NCBI GenBank assembly: GCA_035294465.1
Contig: DATGKW010000114.1
Coordinates: 1-30,615, forward strand
Length of the DNA stretch: 30,615 bases
Origin: Paraktedonobacter sp035294465
GTDB taxonomy: Bacteria > Chloroflexota > Ktedonobacteria > Ktedonobacterales > Ktedonobacteraceae
Direction: 5' to 3'
The notes under the pieces are model-generated. The model was not told the DNA's origin. It was given only the letters and a program-made list of their open reading frames with translations, and did not search any database. Positions 6,750-15,658 of the stretch are shown here, one piece after another; the first letter of the stretch is position 1, and every line of letters begins with the position of its first letter. The translations under genes and the position numbers were made by a program.

Positions 6750-8549
6750 CTATCTCCCCCTTTCCCCCACGCCTGGTACCAGGCGCTCCGCCATACCTTT
6801 CGCAGTCGCCTTGAGAATGCCAGCCTCATCGGGATCCATACTCAGCAGAGCAGTGCTGTAGTTCTTCGCCTGTTCAAAAGTGATATGCGGCGGGATCGTG
6901 GGAATATCCGGGTCGGTGTACACATCGATTACCGCTGGACGGTTAGCGGACAACGCCTTGTCGATAGCGCTACCCACATCTCTGGGCTTATCCACGCAAA
7001 TGCCCAGGAAGCCGAGTGATTTGGCAAATTCCGCATATGGCATATCAGGAATGCTCTGCGTAGCCGGCAGTTTGGGGTCTCCTGCCTCAATGCGCTGTTC
7101 CCAGGTCACTTGATTCAGATCCTGGTTGTTGAACACGATAAAGACAACGCGCGGGTCGCTCCACTCTTTCCAGTATTTCTTCACGGTAAGCATCTCATTG
7201 AGTCCATTCATCTGAAACGCGCCATCGCCGATCAGAGCGATAGGCACGCGATCAGGATAGGCAAACTTTGCCGCGATGGCATAGGGAACTGCGGCGCCCA
7301 GTGAGGCCAGGCTGCCTGAGAGAGAACCCTTCATGCCGCTACGCATCTTGAGCGAGCGGCCATACCAGTTCGCAGTCGTGCCCGAATCGGCGGTCAAGAT
7401 TGCGTTATCAGGCAAACGCGAAGAAAGCTCCCAGGTCACATACTCTGGATTGATTGGGTTGGCGTTCATCTTTGCGAAGGCTTCTACCTTCTTCCACCAA
7501 TCCTGGACGTCGGACTCAATCTTCCTGCGCCAGGAGCGATCTTCCTTCCGTTTGAGCAGCGGAATAAGCGCTCGCAGGGTTTGAGCGCTATCTCCTACCA
7601 GGTGGAGATCCATAGGATAGCGAATACCTAGCACCCGCGGATTAATATCGATCTGGATACCGCGAGCCTGCCCCTCTTTGGGCAAGAACTCCGCGTAGGG
7701 GAAGTTGGAACCAATCACCAGCAGCGTATCGCAGTCCATCATCATGTTCCAGCTTGGCGTCGTACCTAGCAGACCAATTCCGCCGGTAACGAAAGGCAAA
7801 TCATCCGGGAGAGCTGCCTTGCCCAGCAAAGCCTTGGCTACTCCGCAGCCCAGCAGATCGGCAACTTCGGTCACTTCCGGGCCGGCATGCAGCGCACCAG
7901 CCCCGATCAGGATAGCCACCTTCTTGCCCGCATTGAGTATATCAGCGGCCCGCCGCAGATCTTCGGCCATAGGAATGATGTGGGGAGCTGAGTAGCCAAC
8001 GCTGGTATGAACGGTATTATGCTTGTGTGGCGGCTTCTCCACTGCCTCCAGCTCCTGCACGTCTTTGGGCACAATAATACATGTGACCGTTCGCTCAGCC
8101 AGAGCAATGCGGCACGCACGGTCTATAAGCTGGCGCATCTGCGCAGGAGCGGTGCAAGTGTGGACATACTCGCCCGCGACATCCTTAAACAGATTCTCAA
8201 GATCAACCTCCTGCTGGTAATCGCCTCCGATGGCAGTGCGAGCCGACTGCCCGACAATAGCCAGGACGGGCTGATGATCCATCTTCGCGTCATACAGGCC
8301 GTTGAGCAGATGAATCGCGCCCGGACCTGACGTGGCCATGCAGACACCGAGTTCCTCTGTGAACTTGGCATGTCCGCAGGCCATAAAAGCCGCCATCTCT
8401 TCATGGCGCACCTGGACAAACTGGAAGAGATCCGGCCGGCGCCCCAGCGCTCCCATGATGCCAAGAATGCCGTCACCTGGATACCCAAAAATACGCCTGA
8501 CTCCCCACGCTGAGAGCCGCTGTAAGAGGAAATCACTGACTGTGTACAT
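6750..8549 (-). CDS. Thiamine-diphosphate enzyme, pyruvate oxidase/acetolactate synthase family
   Basis: ThDP-dependent enzyme of 599 aa acting on a 2-oxo acid, most like pyruvate oxidase (PoxB-type) proteins. The N-terminal pyrimidine-binding domain carries the cofactor-activating glutamate in RHE50E and the SGPG motif. The central domain (about 190-330) is of the dinucleotide-binding type that holds FAD in oxidases. The C-terminal domain has the ThDP/Mg motif G441DG through N474N475. I chose MYTVSDF at 8549, where homology begins. It lies 83 nt upstream of the Rieske gene and downstream of the molybdopterin-b561 gene. A quinone-linked oxidase would suit this redox setting, but decarboxylase or synthase activity cannot be excluded. 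Confidence 0.87.
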   Translation of the reverse strand: MYTVSDFLLQRLSAWGVRRIFGYPGDGILGIMGALGRRPDLFQFVQVRHEEMAAFMACGHAKFTEELGVCMATSGPGAIHLLNGLYDAKMDHQPVLAIVGQSARTAIGGDYQQEVDLENLFKDVAGEYVHTCTAPAQMRQLIDRACRIALAERTVTCIIVPKDVQELEAVEKPPHKHNTVHTSVGYSAPHIIPMAEDLRRAADILNAGKKVAILIGAGALHAGPEVTEVADLLGCGVAKALLGKAALPDDLPFVTGGIGLLGTTPSWNMMMDCDTLLVIGSNFPYAEFLPKEGQARGIQIDINPRVLGIRYPMDLHLVGDSAQTLRALIPLLKRKEDRSWRRKIESDVQDWWKKVEAFAKMNANPINPEYVTWELSSRLPDNAILTADSGTTANWYGRSLKMRSGMKGSLSGSLASLGAAVPYAIAAKFAYPDRVPIALIGDGAFQMNGLNEMLTVKKYWKEWSDPRVVFIVFNNQDLNQVTWEQRIEAGDPKLPATQSIPDMPYAEFAKSLGFLGICVDKPRDVGSAIDKALSANRPAVIDVYTDPDIPTIPPHITFEQAKNYSTALLSMDPDEAGILKATAKGMAERLVPGVGERGR

Positions 8550-8756
8550 GGCTTCTCTGTCTTTCTTTAGCGATCCCCAGGAGATTTCTCTCTGGTCTCG
8601 GTTACGTTTCGCTGGTGTAAGCTTTATTTTCAGCATACAGACTCCATACAACAAGGATCTTTTTACAGATCTTCAGAGCTCACAACAGACTTTCTACACC
8701 CACATTCTCACTCTCGACCGGCTTGCCAGACTGGTTGAAGGAAGCCGGAGACAGGC

Positions 8757-10490
8757 TCAAATCTCAGCCCGGTAGCCATAGAACTCGTGATCTTCGTTGT
8801 AGCCTCCCTGGCCTTGCGCCCGTTCACTATAGTGACTGACGAACTCAATGCGCTTAATCCACTTTACCTGTTTATAGCCCAGCTGATTCTCGACACGTAA
8901 ACGCAGCGGAGCCCCATGCCCATCGGGCAGAGGTTGGTAGTTCATCTCGTAGGCCAGCAAACTGAGATCATGTTGCAGGTCCGTGAGAGTGTGCGAGTCG
9001 TAATACGGACCGCCCTCAAGTCCTTCGCCATAGGAGTAGAAGAAGGCATAGTTGGCCTCCGGTTTCGGCCTTACCAGATCCATAAGGCTCTTGAATGGCA
9101 GGCCGCCCCATTCAGCGATGCCGGACCAGCCCTGGATGCAGTTATGCATCGTGATCTGCTCCTTCTTTCCCAGGGCCTTGAGATCGTCCAGAGACAACTC
9201 CACCGGGTTTTCGACCAGCCCATCCACTTTCAAACGGTAATCTCGCCAATTGTTGGCCTTGAGCCTCAGCCATTCGTCGCTTGTAGGCACCTTCCCATTC
9301 TCCCAGAAGTAGGGCGAGATAGCCTCCTTTCTGTACTGCGCTCGCACATTCCGGTCGAAGAACAGATCCATGAGCGGGCTTACCGTCAAGGCGCTGATCT
9401 TCTGAAGCACGCCTGGATACTTCCAGGAAAAGTTAACAGCTCCGACTGTGAGCATGGCACCACCCACAATAGCCAGAAGCGCCAGCCAGAAGCCCAGGTA
9501 GCCGGGGCTATTCGAATCCAGGGTAATGCCGTTGAGATTAACTATCAGACCGGTATAGGCGATTATTATCATGTGAATGACGTAGAAACCAATAAAGATG
9601 CACATGAGCACAAAATGCAGCGAGCGTGCTATCTGGCGATTGCCAAACAGGCGCGGATACCATTTGTATCTGTTATCGAACGCAGGCGACATGGCAATGC
9701 CGGTCAGAAGCTGGAGCGGGGCCACAACGTAGACGATAGCGAAATAACTGAGTTGTTGCAGCGCGTCATAGCGAATATAGCCGTTGATCCCATAGATCTT
9801 CGAAGGATCTCGTAAACTGGCATATTGAATGATACAGGTCACTGCTTCAGGGAAAAGCCGCCAGTTCGTAGGTACCAGCCGCTGCCACTCCCCCAGAGCA
9901 AATTGGAGAACAATAAAGGAGACCCCCGTTAGAACAAAGAGAAAAGCGAAGAGAAAATGCCAGTGGCGTGAAATACCTAATGTATGTCTGCCCCCCGGCA
10001 GGCCCAGCCAGCGCGGAACCGTCACCGAGTCATCCTTAGAGTTCCAGAGACGATCCTTAGGCACATCCCCACGCCAGCGAATCCACTCTGTGCCTGGCGT
10101 GCAATGGATGTTTCCATACAGGCGCGGATGATCAAACAAAATGTTGATCCCACTGCGCACCATAAAGAGGAGATAGAAAAAAGTCAGCAAATGGGTAATG
10201 CGCACCAGCAGCGAATAGCCTGGCCGAACAGAAGAATGCAGTGGAACGCCGGGAAACGCAGTCATGAAGGCTTGCACCGCAGGCAGTGTATACAACCAGC
10301 GAGCGCACGCAATGAACGCGAGGCCGAACGCGGCGATGATGAAAAAAGCAGGAACGAGCAAATGCATCACCCGGCGATACTTGCCAAACAGCTTGATCTC
10401 CATTGCGGCCTGGGCATAGGGCATCGATTCCAGCTCGCGGTGGTTTTGCAAGAGTCCACCGGGGCGGAAACTAGGGGGCGCTATCTTCAC
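8757..10490 (-). CDS. Cytochrome b561-like membrane domain fused to a molybdopterin oxidoreductase
   Basis: Two-part redox protein, 577 aa. Residues 35-360 carry about six hydrophobic segments with histidines placed for b-type haem (H100, H176/H178, H292, H306), like the membrane subunit of formate dehydrogenase or b561. Residues 395-555 are a sulfite-oxidase/YedY-type molybdopterin domain: the Mo-binding cysteine is C451 in MHNCIQGWSG, followed by EWGGLP and PLRLRVENQLGYKQVKW. In YedYZ and related systems the Mo and haem parts are separate proteins; here they are one chain. I use the GTG at 10490, preceded by AGGAGAG at 6 nt, because the upstream extension has no support. No Tat signal is visible; substrate unknown. 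Confidence 0.88.
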   Translation of the reverse strand: MKIAPPSFRPGGLLQNHRELESMPYAQAAMEIKLFGKYRRVMHLLVPAFFIIAAFGLAFIACARWLYTLPAVQAFMTAFPGVPLHSSVRPGYSLLVRITHLLTFFYLLFMVRSGINILFDHPRLYGNIHCTPGTEWIRWRGDVPKDRLWNSKDDSVTVPRWLGLPGGRHTLGISRHWHFLFAFLFVLTGVSFIVLQFALGEWQRLVPTNWRLFPEAVTCIIQYASLRDPSKIYGINGYIRYDALQQLSYFAIVYVVAPLQLLTGIAMSPAFDNRYKWYPRLFGNRQIARSLHFVLMCIFIGFYVIHMIIIAYTGLIVNLNGITLDSNSPGYLGFWLALLAIVGGAMLTVGAVNFSWKYPGVLQKISALTVSPLMDLFFDRNVRAQYRKEAISPYFWENGKVPTSDEWLRLKANNWRDYRLKVDGLVENPVELSLDDLKALGKKEQITMHNCIQGWSGIAEWGGLPFKSLMDLVRPKPEANYAFFYSYGEGLEGGPYYDSHTLTDLQHDLSLLAYEMNYQPLPDGHGAPLRLRVENQLGYKQVKWIKRIEFVSHYSERAQGQGGYNEDHEFYGYRAEI

Positions 10491-10722
10491 GGCTTCTCTC
10501 CTGACTTTATCTTGTTTCTCATATCGCAAATACGATGCTGGCGCTATTGATAAATGAGCAAGGATGTATGCTAACGAACGTACCACGATCAAAAAAGAGA
10601 GAAGGATACACGGCCATTTCTCACTGGCTCCGGGTGCGCGGCCAGTTCACCTATTGCAAGGCAGTGTCATTCCTGGCGTTTTTTTCGCGTGATATTATCT
10701 ATACAAGAAACTGTGGATAGAC

Positions 10723-11898
10723 ATGAAAGTATTTATGCAAAAGTCAAAGAGTAGAGCCAGCACCGAGCGGATCTTAATCACCATGACCTGGGGCATCGGG
10801 GACGCCATTATCATAGGATTGAGCGCGGTCGATCAGATCACACGCAACGACCCCGACGGAAAAATAGCTATTGATCTCCTCTGCAACCATTCGCAAGCCG
10901 AACTTTTGAAAGAAGATCCGCGTATTCATCAGGTCATTGAAGTTGATCAAAGACTCTTTCCAACGTCCGAAGCAGGGACATGGAAACGTGGCATCTTTCT
11001 TCCCACCGAGGTAATGAAGCTAGCAGAATTTCTCCGTAACCAGGACTATTCTGCCATATTACCCTACATATGTGCCCCCACCTTTTTTTATAGACTACAC
11101 CTCCCCATTCTGTTCCTGAATGCATGGGAGAGCTGGAAAGTCATTTTACAAATGCACTCCTGCCAGAATATGCCCCTCCAAATGCTGATTCGCGGGATGA
11201 TTAACAAATATTTCGGGAAGGGTCTGCAAGATCTTGAAGCCGAGGTACCCATTCCGCTCTATATTCGTCCCGAACACATCCAGCAAGCCAGGCATGAGAT
11301 AGAGCAGATCAAGCAGAACGCCTTTATTCTACAGGAACAGAGCCAGTTGTTACTAGTCGCTCCAGATACTTCATCTGAGATTACCAGGCCGCCAACGCGC
11401 CTGCTGGCAGAGGGAATAGCTTGGGCGCTCGCGAGCGATCCATCGCTGGTCGTTGTGATACTGCCGAGCTACACCAAACGCGCCGCGTCGAATAATTTGC
11501 TGCACGCCCTCGCTCCCAGCTTTCCCGGTCGTATCTTCCTGATGCCTGCCGAACCAAAGCACTCTCTGCTCGAACTGGCCGCGCTCATCGACCAAAGCGA
11601 CCTCTTCATCTCCGGCGATACCGGAATCATGCATATTGCCGCCACGACAAAAAAGATAAAGCAAGAATTCCGTGAAGAGCTTTTACCACGCAACTCAGTG
11701 AAAATTATCACCTTATTTGGAGGAACCAGCCCTGCCTGGTTCGGATATAGCAAACGCGCTATCATTCTAGGCTGGGGACGCAAAGAGCAAGCACGATTCA
11801 TCCCCGGTATGTCCAAGGACTCATACGACCCAAAGGGCAAAGACCTTTTCGATCATATCTCCTCTCAAGAACTGACAGAGGCCATTTTAAGCCATTGA
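10723..11898 (+). CDS. Glycosyltransferase family 9 (heptosyltransferase-like)
   Basis: Cytosolic sugar transferase of 391 aa with the two-Rossmann-domain GT9 (GT-B) pattern. Evidence: TWGIGDAIIIGLSAV near the N-terminus, which matches the conserved G-x-GD acceptor region; a C-terminal donor-site motif ISGDTGIMHIAA; and LFGGTSPAWFGY. The family includes ADP-heptose transferases of lipopolysaccharide core, but a Gram-positive-type or monoderm envelope would use it for another surface glycan, so the acceptor is left open. It stands alone, divergent from the molybdopterin gene across a 232-nt gap. The ribosome site is weak; ATG 10735 is an alternative start. Confidence 0.83.
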   Translation: MKVFMQKSKSRASTERILITMTWGIGDAIIIGLSAVDQITRNDPDGKIAIDLLCNHSQAELLKEDPRIHQVIEVDQRLFPTSEAGTWKRGIFLPTEVMKLAEFLRNQDYSAILPYICAPTFFYRLHLPILFLNAWESWKVILQMHSCQNMPLQMLIRGMINKYFGKGLQDLEAEVPIPLYIRPEHIQQARHEIEQIKQNAFILQEQSQLLLVAPDTSSEITRPPTRLLAEGIAWALASDPSLVVVILPSYTKRAASNNLLHALAPSFPGRIFLMPAEPKHSLLELAALIDQSDLFISGDTGIMHIAATTKKIKQEFREELLPRNSVKIITLFGGTSPAWFGYSKRAIILGWGRKEQARFIPGMSKDSYDPKGKDLFDHISSQELTEAILSH

Positions 11899-12042
11899 TC
11901 GGGTTTCATCTACCTGACTTTCTTTTCAGCCAGGCCGGATCAGGAAACTTTTATCGAAGCCTACAGCTATGATGTCAGTGAATCGCTTCGTAACGACTAA
12001 GAGGCGGGCTGTTTAGAAGCGCTTCCCTCGCTCACAGGAGAG

Positions 12043-12070
12043 CGCTGAAACGCTTCTGAGCGTTTCAGCG
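12043..12070 (+). other. 12-bp perfect hairpin in the yihY leader
   Basis: CGCTGAAACGCT (12043-12054), a 4-nt loop, then AGCGTTTCAGCG (12059-12070), ending 49 nt before the next gene. There is no U tract. GAAGCG at 12016-12021 could instead pair with CGCTTC at 12051-12056, giving a competing structure. It may end the GT9 transcript or regulate the downstream gene; the sequence alone does not decide. Confidence 0.5.
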
Positions 12071-12119
12071 TACAGAAATAAGGAGATAAGAGGTAAGCAG
12101 AGCTTCCAGGAGGAAAGAG

Positions 12120-13181
12120 ATGGCAGCGCAATCACAACCGCCACAGGCACCAAAGCATGAAGAAGCGAGCAAGCAATCCAGATCATTGAGATTGCTGCAT
12201 CGAGTCGAAAAGGACGTAAAGCCTCTCCAATCGTTTCTCACAAAGTTCAATAACGATTGGGTGATGAACCTTGCATCCGGCCTGGCATTTAATATTCTGA
12301 CTTCCCTTGTCCCCATTATCATCGCGATTGTTTCCGTCGCTGGCTTCTTTATGGGCCTGGCAAATCCAGCAGCAAAGGCACAGATCATTTCTGGCATTAG
12401 CAGGATTTTTCCCGGTACACTCACCTCCAATGGTCATAATGTCCTGACTCCTGCCCTGAATTCACTCAGCCAAACCGCTGGCGTGCTCGGAATTATCGCG
12501 GTTCTTCTCGCCATCTTCAGTGGTTCGCGCCTGTTCGTTACACTAGAGGGATACTTCGACATCATTTACCACACCCGCTCAAGGAACGCGATTCCGCAGA
12601 ATATCATGGCAGTGCTGATGATGCTGCTCTTTATGGCCCTGGTGCCGCTGATGGTCGTCGCGGGTTCTGGTCCCGCGCTTGTCTTCTCGCTGCTCACGGC
12701 CATAGGGCTGGGAAAAGTGCCGGGCATCAATCTGCTATTTGGCGTGGGTGGTTTCTTTGGCGGGATCTTTATCGCGTGGATTTTCTTCGTCGCTATCTAT
12801 ATTGTTGTCCCTAATCAGCGCATCAGTTTTCGCAAGAGCTGGCTGGGAGCACTGGTGGCTGCCGTACTCGTCCAGATCTACCTGACGCTCTTCCCATTCT
12901 ACGCCACGCACTTTCTAAAAGGTTACGGCTCAGCCGGGGTGGTTGGACTCGCTCTTATTTTTCTCCTCTTCCTTTATTACTTCTCTGTTATTCTCTTACT
13001 AGGTGCCGAGATCAATGCCTACTTTGCGGAAGGCATCCGTTCGACTCCGGCCAACGTACCGACGATGATCCATCAACTGACCAGCCATCTATCCGCCAGC
13101 GAGCAAGCCTTTCAGGCAGAAGCAGCAGCCAGTCACAAGGACAAAGAGCCAGAAGAGGTCCTGCCGCAAAGCGAGACTTAG
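12120..13181 (+). CDS. yihY: YihY/virulence factor BrkB family membrane protein
   Basis: Inner-membrane protein of 353 aa with a hydrophilic N-terminus (about 45 aa), six hydrophobic helices (about 55-300) and a charged, Gln/Glu-rich C-terminal tail. The pattern WVMNLASGLAFNILTSLVPIIIAIVSV followed by GSRLFVTLEGYFDIIYHT and a final GAEINAYFAEG segment is characteristic of YihY/BrkB. Despite old names, the family is not RNase BN; its function is not settled. The ATG at 12120 has GGAGGAAAGAG directly ahead. It is flanked by a leader hairpin and by a hairpin shared with convergent phaA. Confidence 0.88.
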   Translation: MAAQSQPPQAPKHEEASKQSRSLRLLHRVEKDVKPLQSFLTKFNNDWVMNLASGLAFNILTSLVPIIIAIVSVAGFFMGLANPAAKAQIISGISRIFPGTLTSNGHNVLTPALNSLSQTAGVLGIIAVLLAIFSGSRLFVTLEGYFDIIYHTRSRNAIPQNIMAVLMMLLFMALVPLMVVAGSGPALVFSLLTAIGLGKVPGINLLFGVGGFFGGIFIAWIFFVAIYIVVPNQRISFRKSWLGALVAAVLVQIYLTLFPFYATHFLKGYGSAGVVGLALIFLLFLYYFSVILLLGAEINAYFAEGIRSTPANVPTMIHQLTSHLSASEQAFQAEAAASHKDKEPEEVLPQSET

Positions 13182-13289
13182 CAGGACAAGAAGCTGGGAA
13201 AGGTGCGAAAAGCAATGAAGGATCATTACGCCTGGTATGCTGCGGTTTGATACGCTTCACGCCTTGCTCGAGGAACCGTGCCGGCTGCG

Positions 13290-13344
13290 CTCTGCGTCGA
13301 GACTTGCCCGCTGCGAGGCAGCCGTCCGGCCGTCTCGCGCAGAG
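13290..13344. terminator. Branched hairpin between convergent yihY and phaA
   Basis: CTCTGCG-T-CGAGAC (13290-13303) pairs with GTCTCGCGCAGAG (13332-13344) with one bulged T. The loop contains a second hairpin, GCTGC-GAG-GCAGC (13310-13322). It lies in the 182-nt gap between two convergent genes. No U tract is present on either strand, so the terminator role is inferred from position. Confidence 0.45.
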
Positions 13345-13363
13345 TCACAGCCTGCTCACAGCA

Positions 13364-14551
13364 TTAGCGTTCAACGATCATTGCTACGCCCTGGCCGCCG
13401 CCGATACAGAGGGTCGCCAGTCCATAGTGAGACTGCCGGCGCTGCATCTCGTGGAGCAACGTTACCAGAATGCGCGCGCCACTGGCCCCAATCGGGTGTC
13501 CAAGCGCAATCGCGCCCCCATTCACATTGAGCTTCTCCCTCTCAAAACCAAGCTCCTTCCCTACAGCAACCGATTGAGCGGCAAAAGCTTCGTTGGCCTC
13601 GATCAGATCGATATCTGCCAGCTTGAGCCCGGCTTTTTCTAGCGCGAACCTGGTGGCCGGTACGGGGCCCATTCCCATTACGCGTGGCTCAACTCCTGCT
13701 GAGGCATAACTACGGATAGTTGCCATCGGTCTTACACCAAGCTGGTCAGCCTTTTTCCGGCTCATGACCACCACAGCCGCAGCTCCGTCGTTGATCCCGG
13801 AGGAATTGCCTGCCGTGACCAACCCACCCTGCGGCTGAAAGGCGGGGCGCAGCTTGGCCAGCGCCTCTGCCGAGGTGTCGCTGCGCGGCTGCTGATCGAT
13901 ATCAAAGATCGTGGGACCCTTCTTTCCTGGCACTTCGACCGGTACGATCTCGTCGCGGAAGATCCCTGCCTGGATTGCGCGCACGGCTCGCTGCTGGCTC
14001 TCCAGAGCGAACTGATCGAGTTCTTCGCGGGTTAGATGGTAATCTGTGCAGATATTTTCGGCGGTGATGCCCATGTGGCAATCGCAGAATACATCCCACA
14101 GACCATCTTTGATCATCTCATCAACCAGCTCGCTATTGCCCATGCGATAGCCAAAACGCGCCTTCTCCAGCAGATAGGGGGCGCGGCTCATGCTCTCCAT
14201 CCCACCGGCGACGACGACATCGGCATCGCCCAGGCGGATCGACTGGGCCGCGAGCATGATGCTCTTGAGGCCACTGCCGCAGACTTTGTTCACGGTCAGC
14301 GCGGGCACATGCACAGGCAATCCGGCGTAGATCGCGGCCTGGCGCGCGGGATTCATCCCCTGGCCCGCCTGGAGCACGTTGCCCATGATGACCTCCTGCA
14401 CCTGGTCGGGCTGGACAGCGCTCCGCTCTAGCGCCGCTCGAATGCATACTTCTCCAAGCTTTGCTGCTGGCACTTCGGCCAATCCCCCGCCATAGGTGCC
14501 AATCGCGGTACGCACTGCACTGACAATCACTGCTTCTTGTAATTCGGCCAT
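13364..14551 (-). CDS. phaA: Acetyl-CoA C-acetyltransferase (beta-ketothiolase)
   Basis: Condenses two acetyl-CoA to acetoacetyl-CoA, the first step of PHA synthesis. The 395-aa length is typical of biosynthetic thiolases. The nucleophile is C91 in VNKVCGSGLKS, and the other active-site residues are H352 in GHPIGASGAR and C382 in CIGGGQG; spacing matches the Zoogloea-type enzyme closely. The ATG at 14551 follows GGAGAAAAGAG. It lies 67 nt downstream of phaB on the same strand, so phaB-phaA is very likely one transcript. Substrate range beyond acetyl-CoA cannot be read from sequence. Confidence 0.95.
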   Translation of the reverse strand: MAELQEAVIVSAVRTAIGTYGGGLAEVPAAKLGEVCIRAALERSAVQPDQVQEVIMGNVLQAGQGMNPARQAAIYAGLPVHVPALTVNKVCGSGLKSIMLAAQSIRLGDADVVVAGGMESMSRAPYLLEKARFGYRMGNSELVDEMIKDGLWDVFCDCHMGITAENICTDYHLTREELDQFALESQQRAVRAIQAGIFRDEIVPVEVPGKKGPTIFDIDQQPRSDTSAEALAKLRPAFQPQGGLVTAGNSSGINDGAAAVVVMSRKKADQLGVRPMATIRSYASAGVEPRVMGMGPVPATRFALEKAGLKLADIDLIEANEAFAAQSVAVGKELGFEREKLNVNGGAIALGHPIGASGARILVTLLHEMQRRQSHYGLATLCIGGGQGVAMIVER

Positions 14552-14618
14552 ATGCTCTTTTCTCCTTACCTGGTTGCAACCTCGCGTGAGGCCGCTCCTT
14601 GCTCAACTGGGGCCGGCG

Positions 14619-15365
14619 CTACATATAGATGCCGCCGTTGATGTTGAGCGTCTGGCCGGTCATGTACTCCCCATCGACGATGAGATAGCGAACAGCGCGT
14701 GCAACATCCTGCGGCGATCCAATCCGGCCCAACGGTATCCGTTTGACAATCGTCTCCTTAGCATTCTCCGGTATGCCAGCGAACATATCGGTCTCGATGA
14801 AGCCGGGGCAGACGGCATTGACCGTGACATTGTAGCGAGCCAGTTCCAGAGCAGCTACTCTGGTCAACCCGATAACGCCAGCTTTGGCGGCTGCATAGTT
14901 AGCCTGGCCAAAGTTCCCCATCTGCCCGACAAACGAACTGATGTTGACGATCGTTCCACTTTGCTGCTGCATAAAATAAGTCTGGGCTGCCCGTATGGTA
15001 TAAAAATACCCATTCAGGTTCGTTTGGATGACAGTCTCCCAATCTTTGACCGACATCTTCTTTATAGTCCGGTCAACGTTGATACCAGCATTATTCACCA
15101 GCACATCGATGCGACCAAAGCGCTCAACGGCCTGCTCAATGAGCCTGCTGGCCTGCTCTGAATCTGACATATCCGCCTGGATAGCAATGGCATCTGGCGC
15201 TCCCATTTGTCGAAGCTGCACAACTAAATCCTCGGCTGCTCCCTTATTCTGACGATAATTCACGACCAGCTTTGCTCGCCCCTGGGCCAGGTTTTCTACA
15301 ATAGCTCGTCCGATCCCTCTACTAGCTCCAGTAACAACGACCGCAGCATTTTCTAACGTTATCAT
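14619..15365 (-). CDS. phaB: Acetoacetyl-CoA reductase (short-chain dehydrogenase)
   Basis: Reduces acetoacetyl-CoA to (R)-3-hydroxybutyryl-CoA for PHA synthase. The 248-aa SDR has the cofactor motif TGASRGIG (12-19), NNAG (91-94), and catalytic S144, Y157 and K161 with the expected 13- and 4-residue spacing. The C-terminal INGGIYM is typical of PhaB/FabG proteins. I use MITLENA at 15365, which follows GGGAG at good spacing. It precedes phaA and diverges from phaJ across 293 nt. FabG (3-oxoacyl-ACP reductase) is the alternative by sequence; gene context favours PhaB. Confidence 0.9.
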   Translation of the reverse strand: MITLENAAVVVTGASRGIGRAIVENLAQGRAKLVVNYRQNKGAAEDLVVQLRQMGAPDAIAIQADMSDSEQASRLIEQAVERFGRIDVLVNNAGINVDRTIKKMSVKDWETVIQTNLNGYFYTIRAAQTYFMQQQSGTIVNISSFVGQMGNFGQANYAAAKAGVIGLTRVAALELARYNVTVNAVCPGFIETDMFAGIPENAKETIVKRIPLGRIGSPQDVARAVRYLIVDGEYMTGQTLNINGGIYM

Positions 15366-15562
15366 GAGATAACTCCCTTCCACCTACTATTTATAAAGGA
15401 ACCATGCGCTGCTGAAGCATAGATCAACAGAAGAAAGCATGATACCCGATGAAGAATAGGCACCAACCACTTATCACAACTCCCTCTCGCGAGGAACTGC
15501 AAGCTCATAGGTAGCTCACAGAAACGAGAGTCCATCCTCCTCGCTCCATCATGATAACGCTC

Positions 15563-15591
15563 TTGACAAGTGCTGCATGTAAATGTAATAT
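15563..15591 (+). promoter_or_regulatory. Promoter of phaJ
   Basis: TTGACA (15563-15568), exactly 17 nt, TAATAT (15586-15591), about 68 nt before the phaJ start. The -35 is perfect. The remaining upstream part of this 293-nt divergent region (15366-15562) shows no equally good promoter for phaB on the other strand. Confidence 0.8.
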
Positions 15592-15604
15592 GCATATAGA
15601 TGCA
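15574..15604 (+). promoter_or_regulatory. Putative PhaQ operator pair at the phaJ promoter
   Basis: TGCATATAGATGCA at 15591-15604 is an imperfect palindrome whose first T is the last base of the -10 hexamer. A related copy, TGCATGTAAATG, lies at 15574-15585 in the spacer, with the two starts 17 nt apart. The same arrangement recurs at the phasin promoter, and the main site recurs at phaQ. A protein bound here would cover the promoter from -30 to about +5, so repression is expected. That the protein is PhaQ is inference. Confidence 0.72.
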
Positions 15605-15658
15605 CGCTGACGCATGCGCAAGAATGATCGATAAGTCCCGCTTGTAAGGAGTATCACC

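Noticed and set aside
8916..9815. 299-codon plus-strand open frame
   Set aside because: Lies wholly antisense to the molybdopterin-b561 gene; its translation has no domain pattern, whereas the minus-strand protein has clear cofactor motifs.
15366..15562. phaB promoter under the same operator
   Set aside because: No TTGACA-17-TATAAT match was found on the minus strand here, and the operator lies more than 220 nt from the phaB start; control of phaB by this site is not supported.
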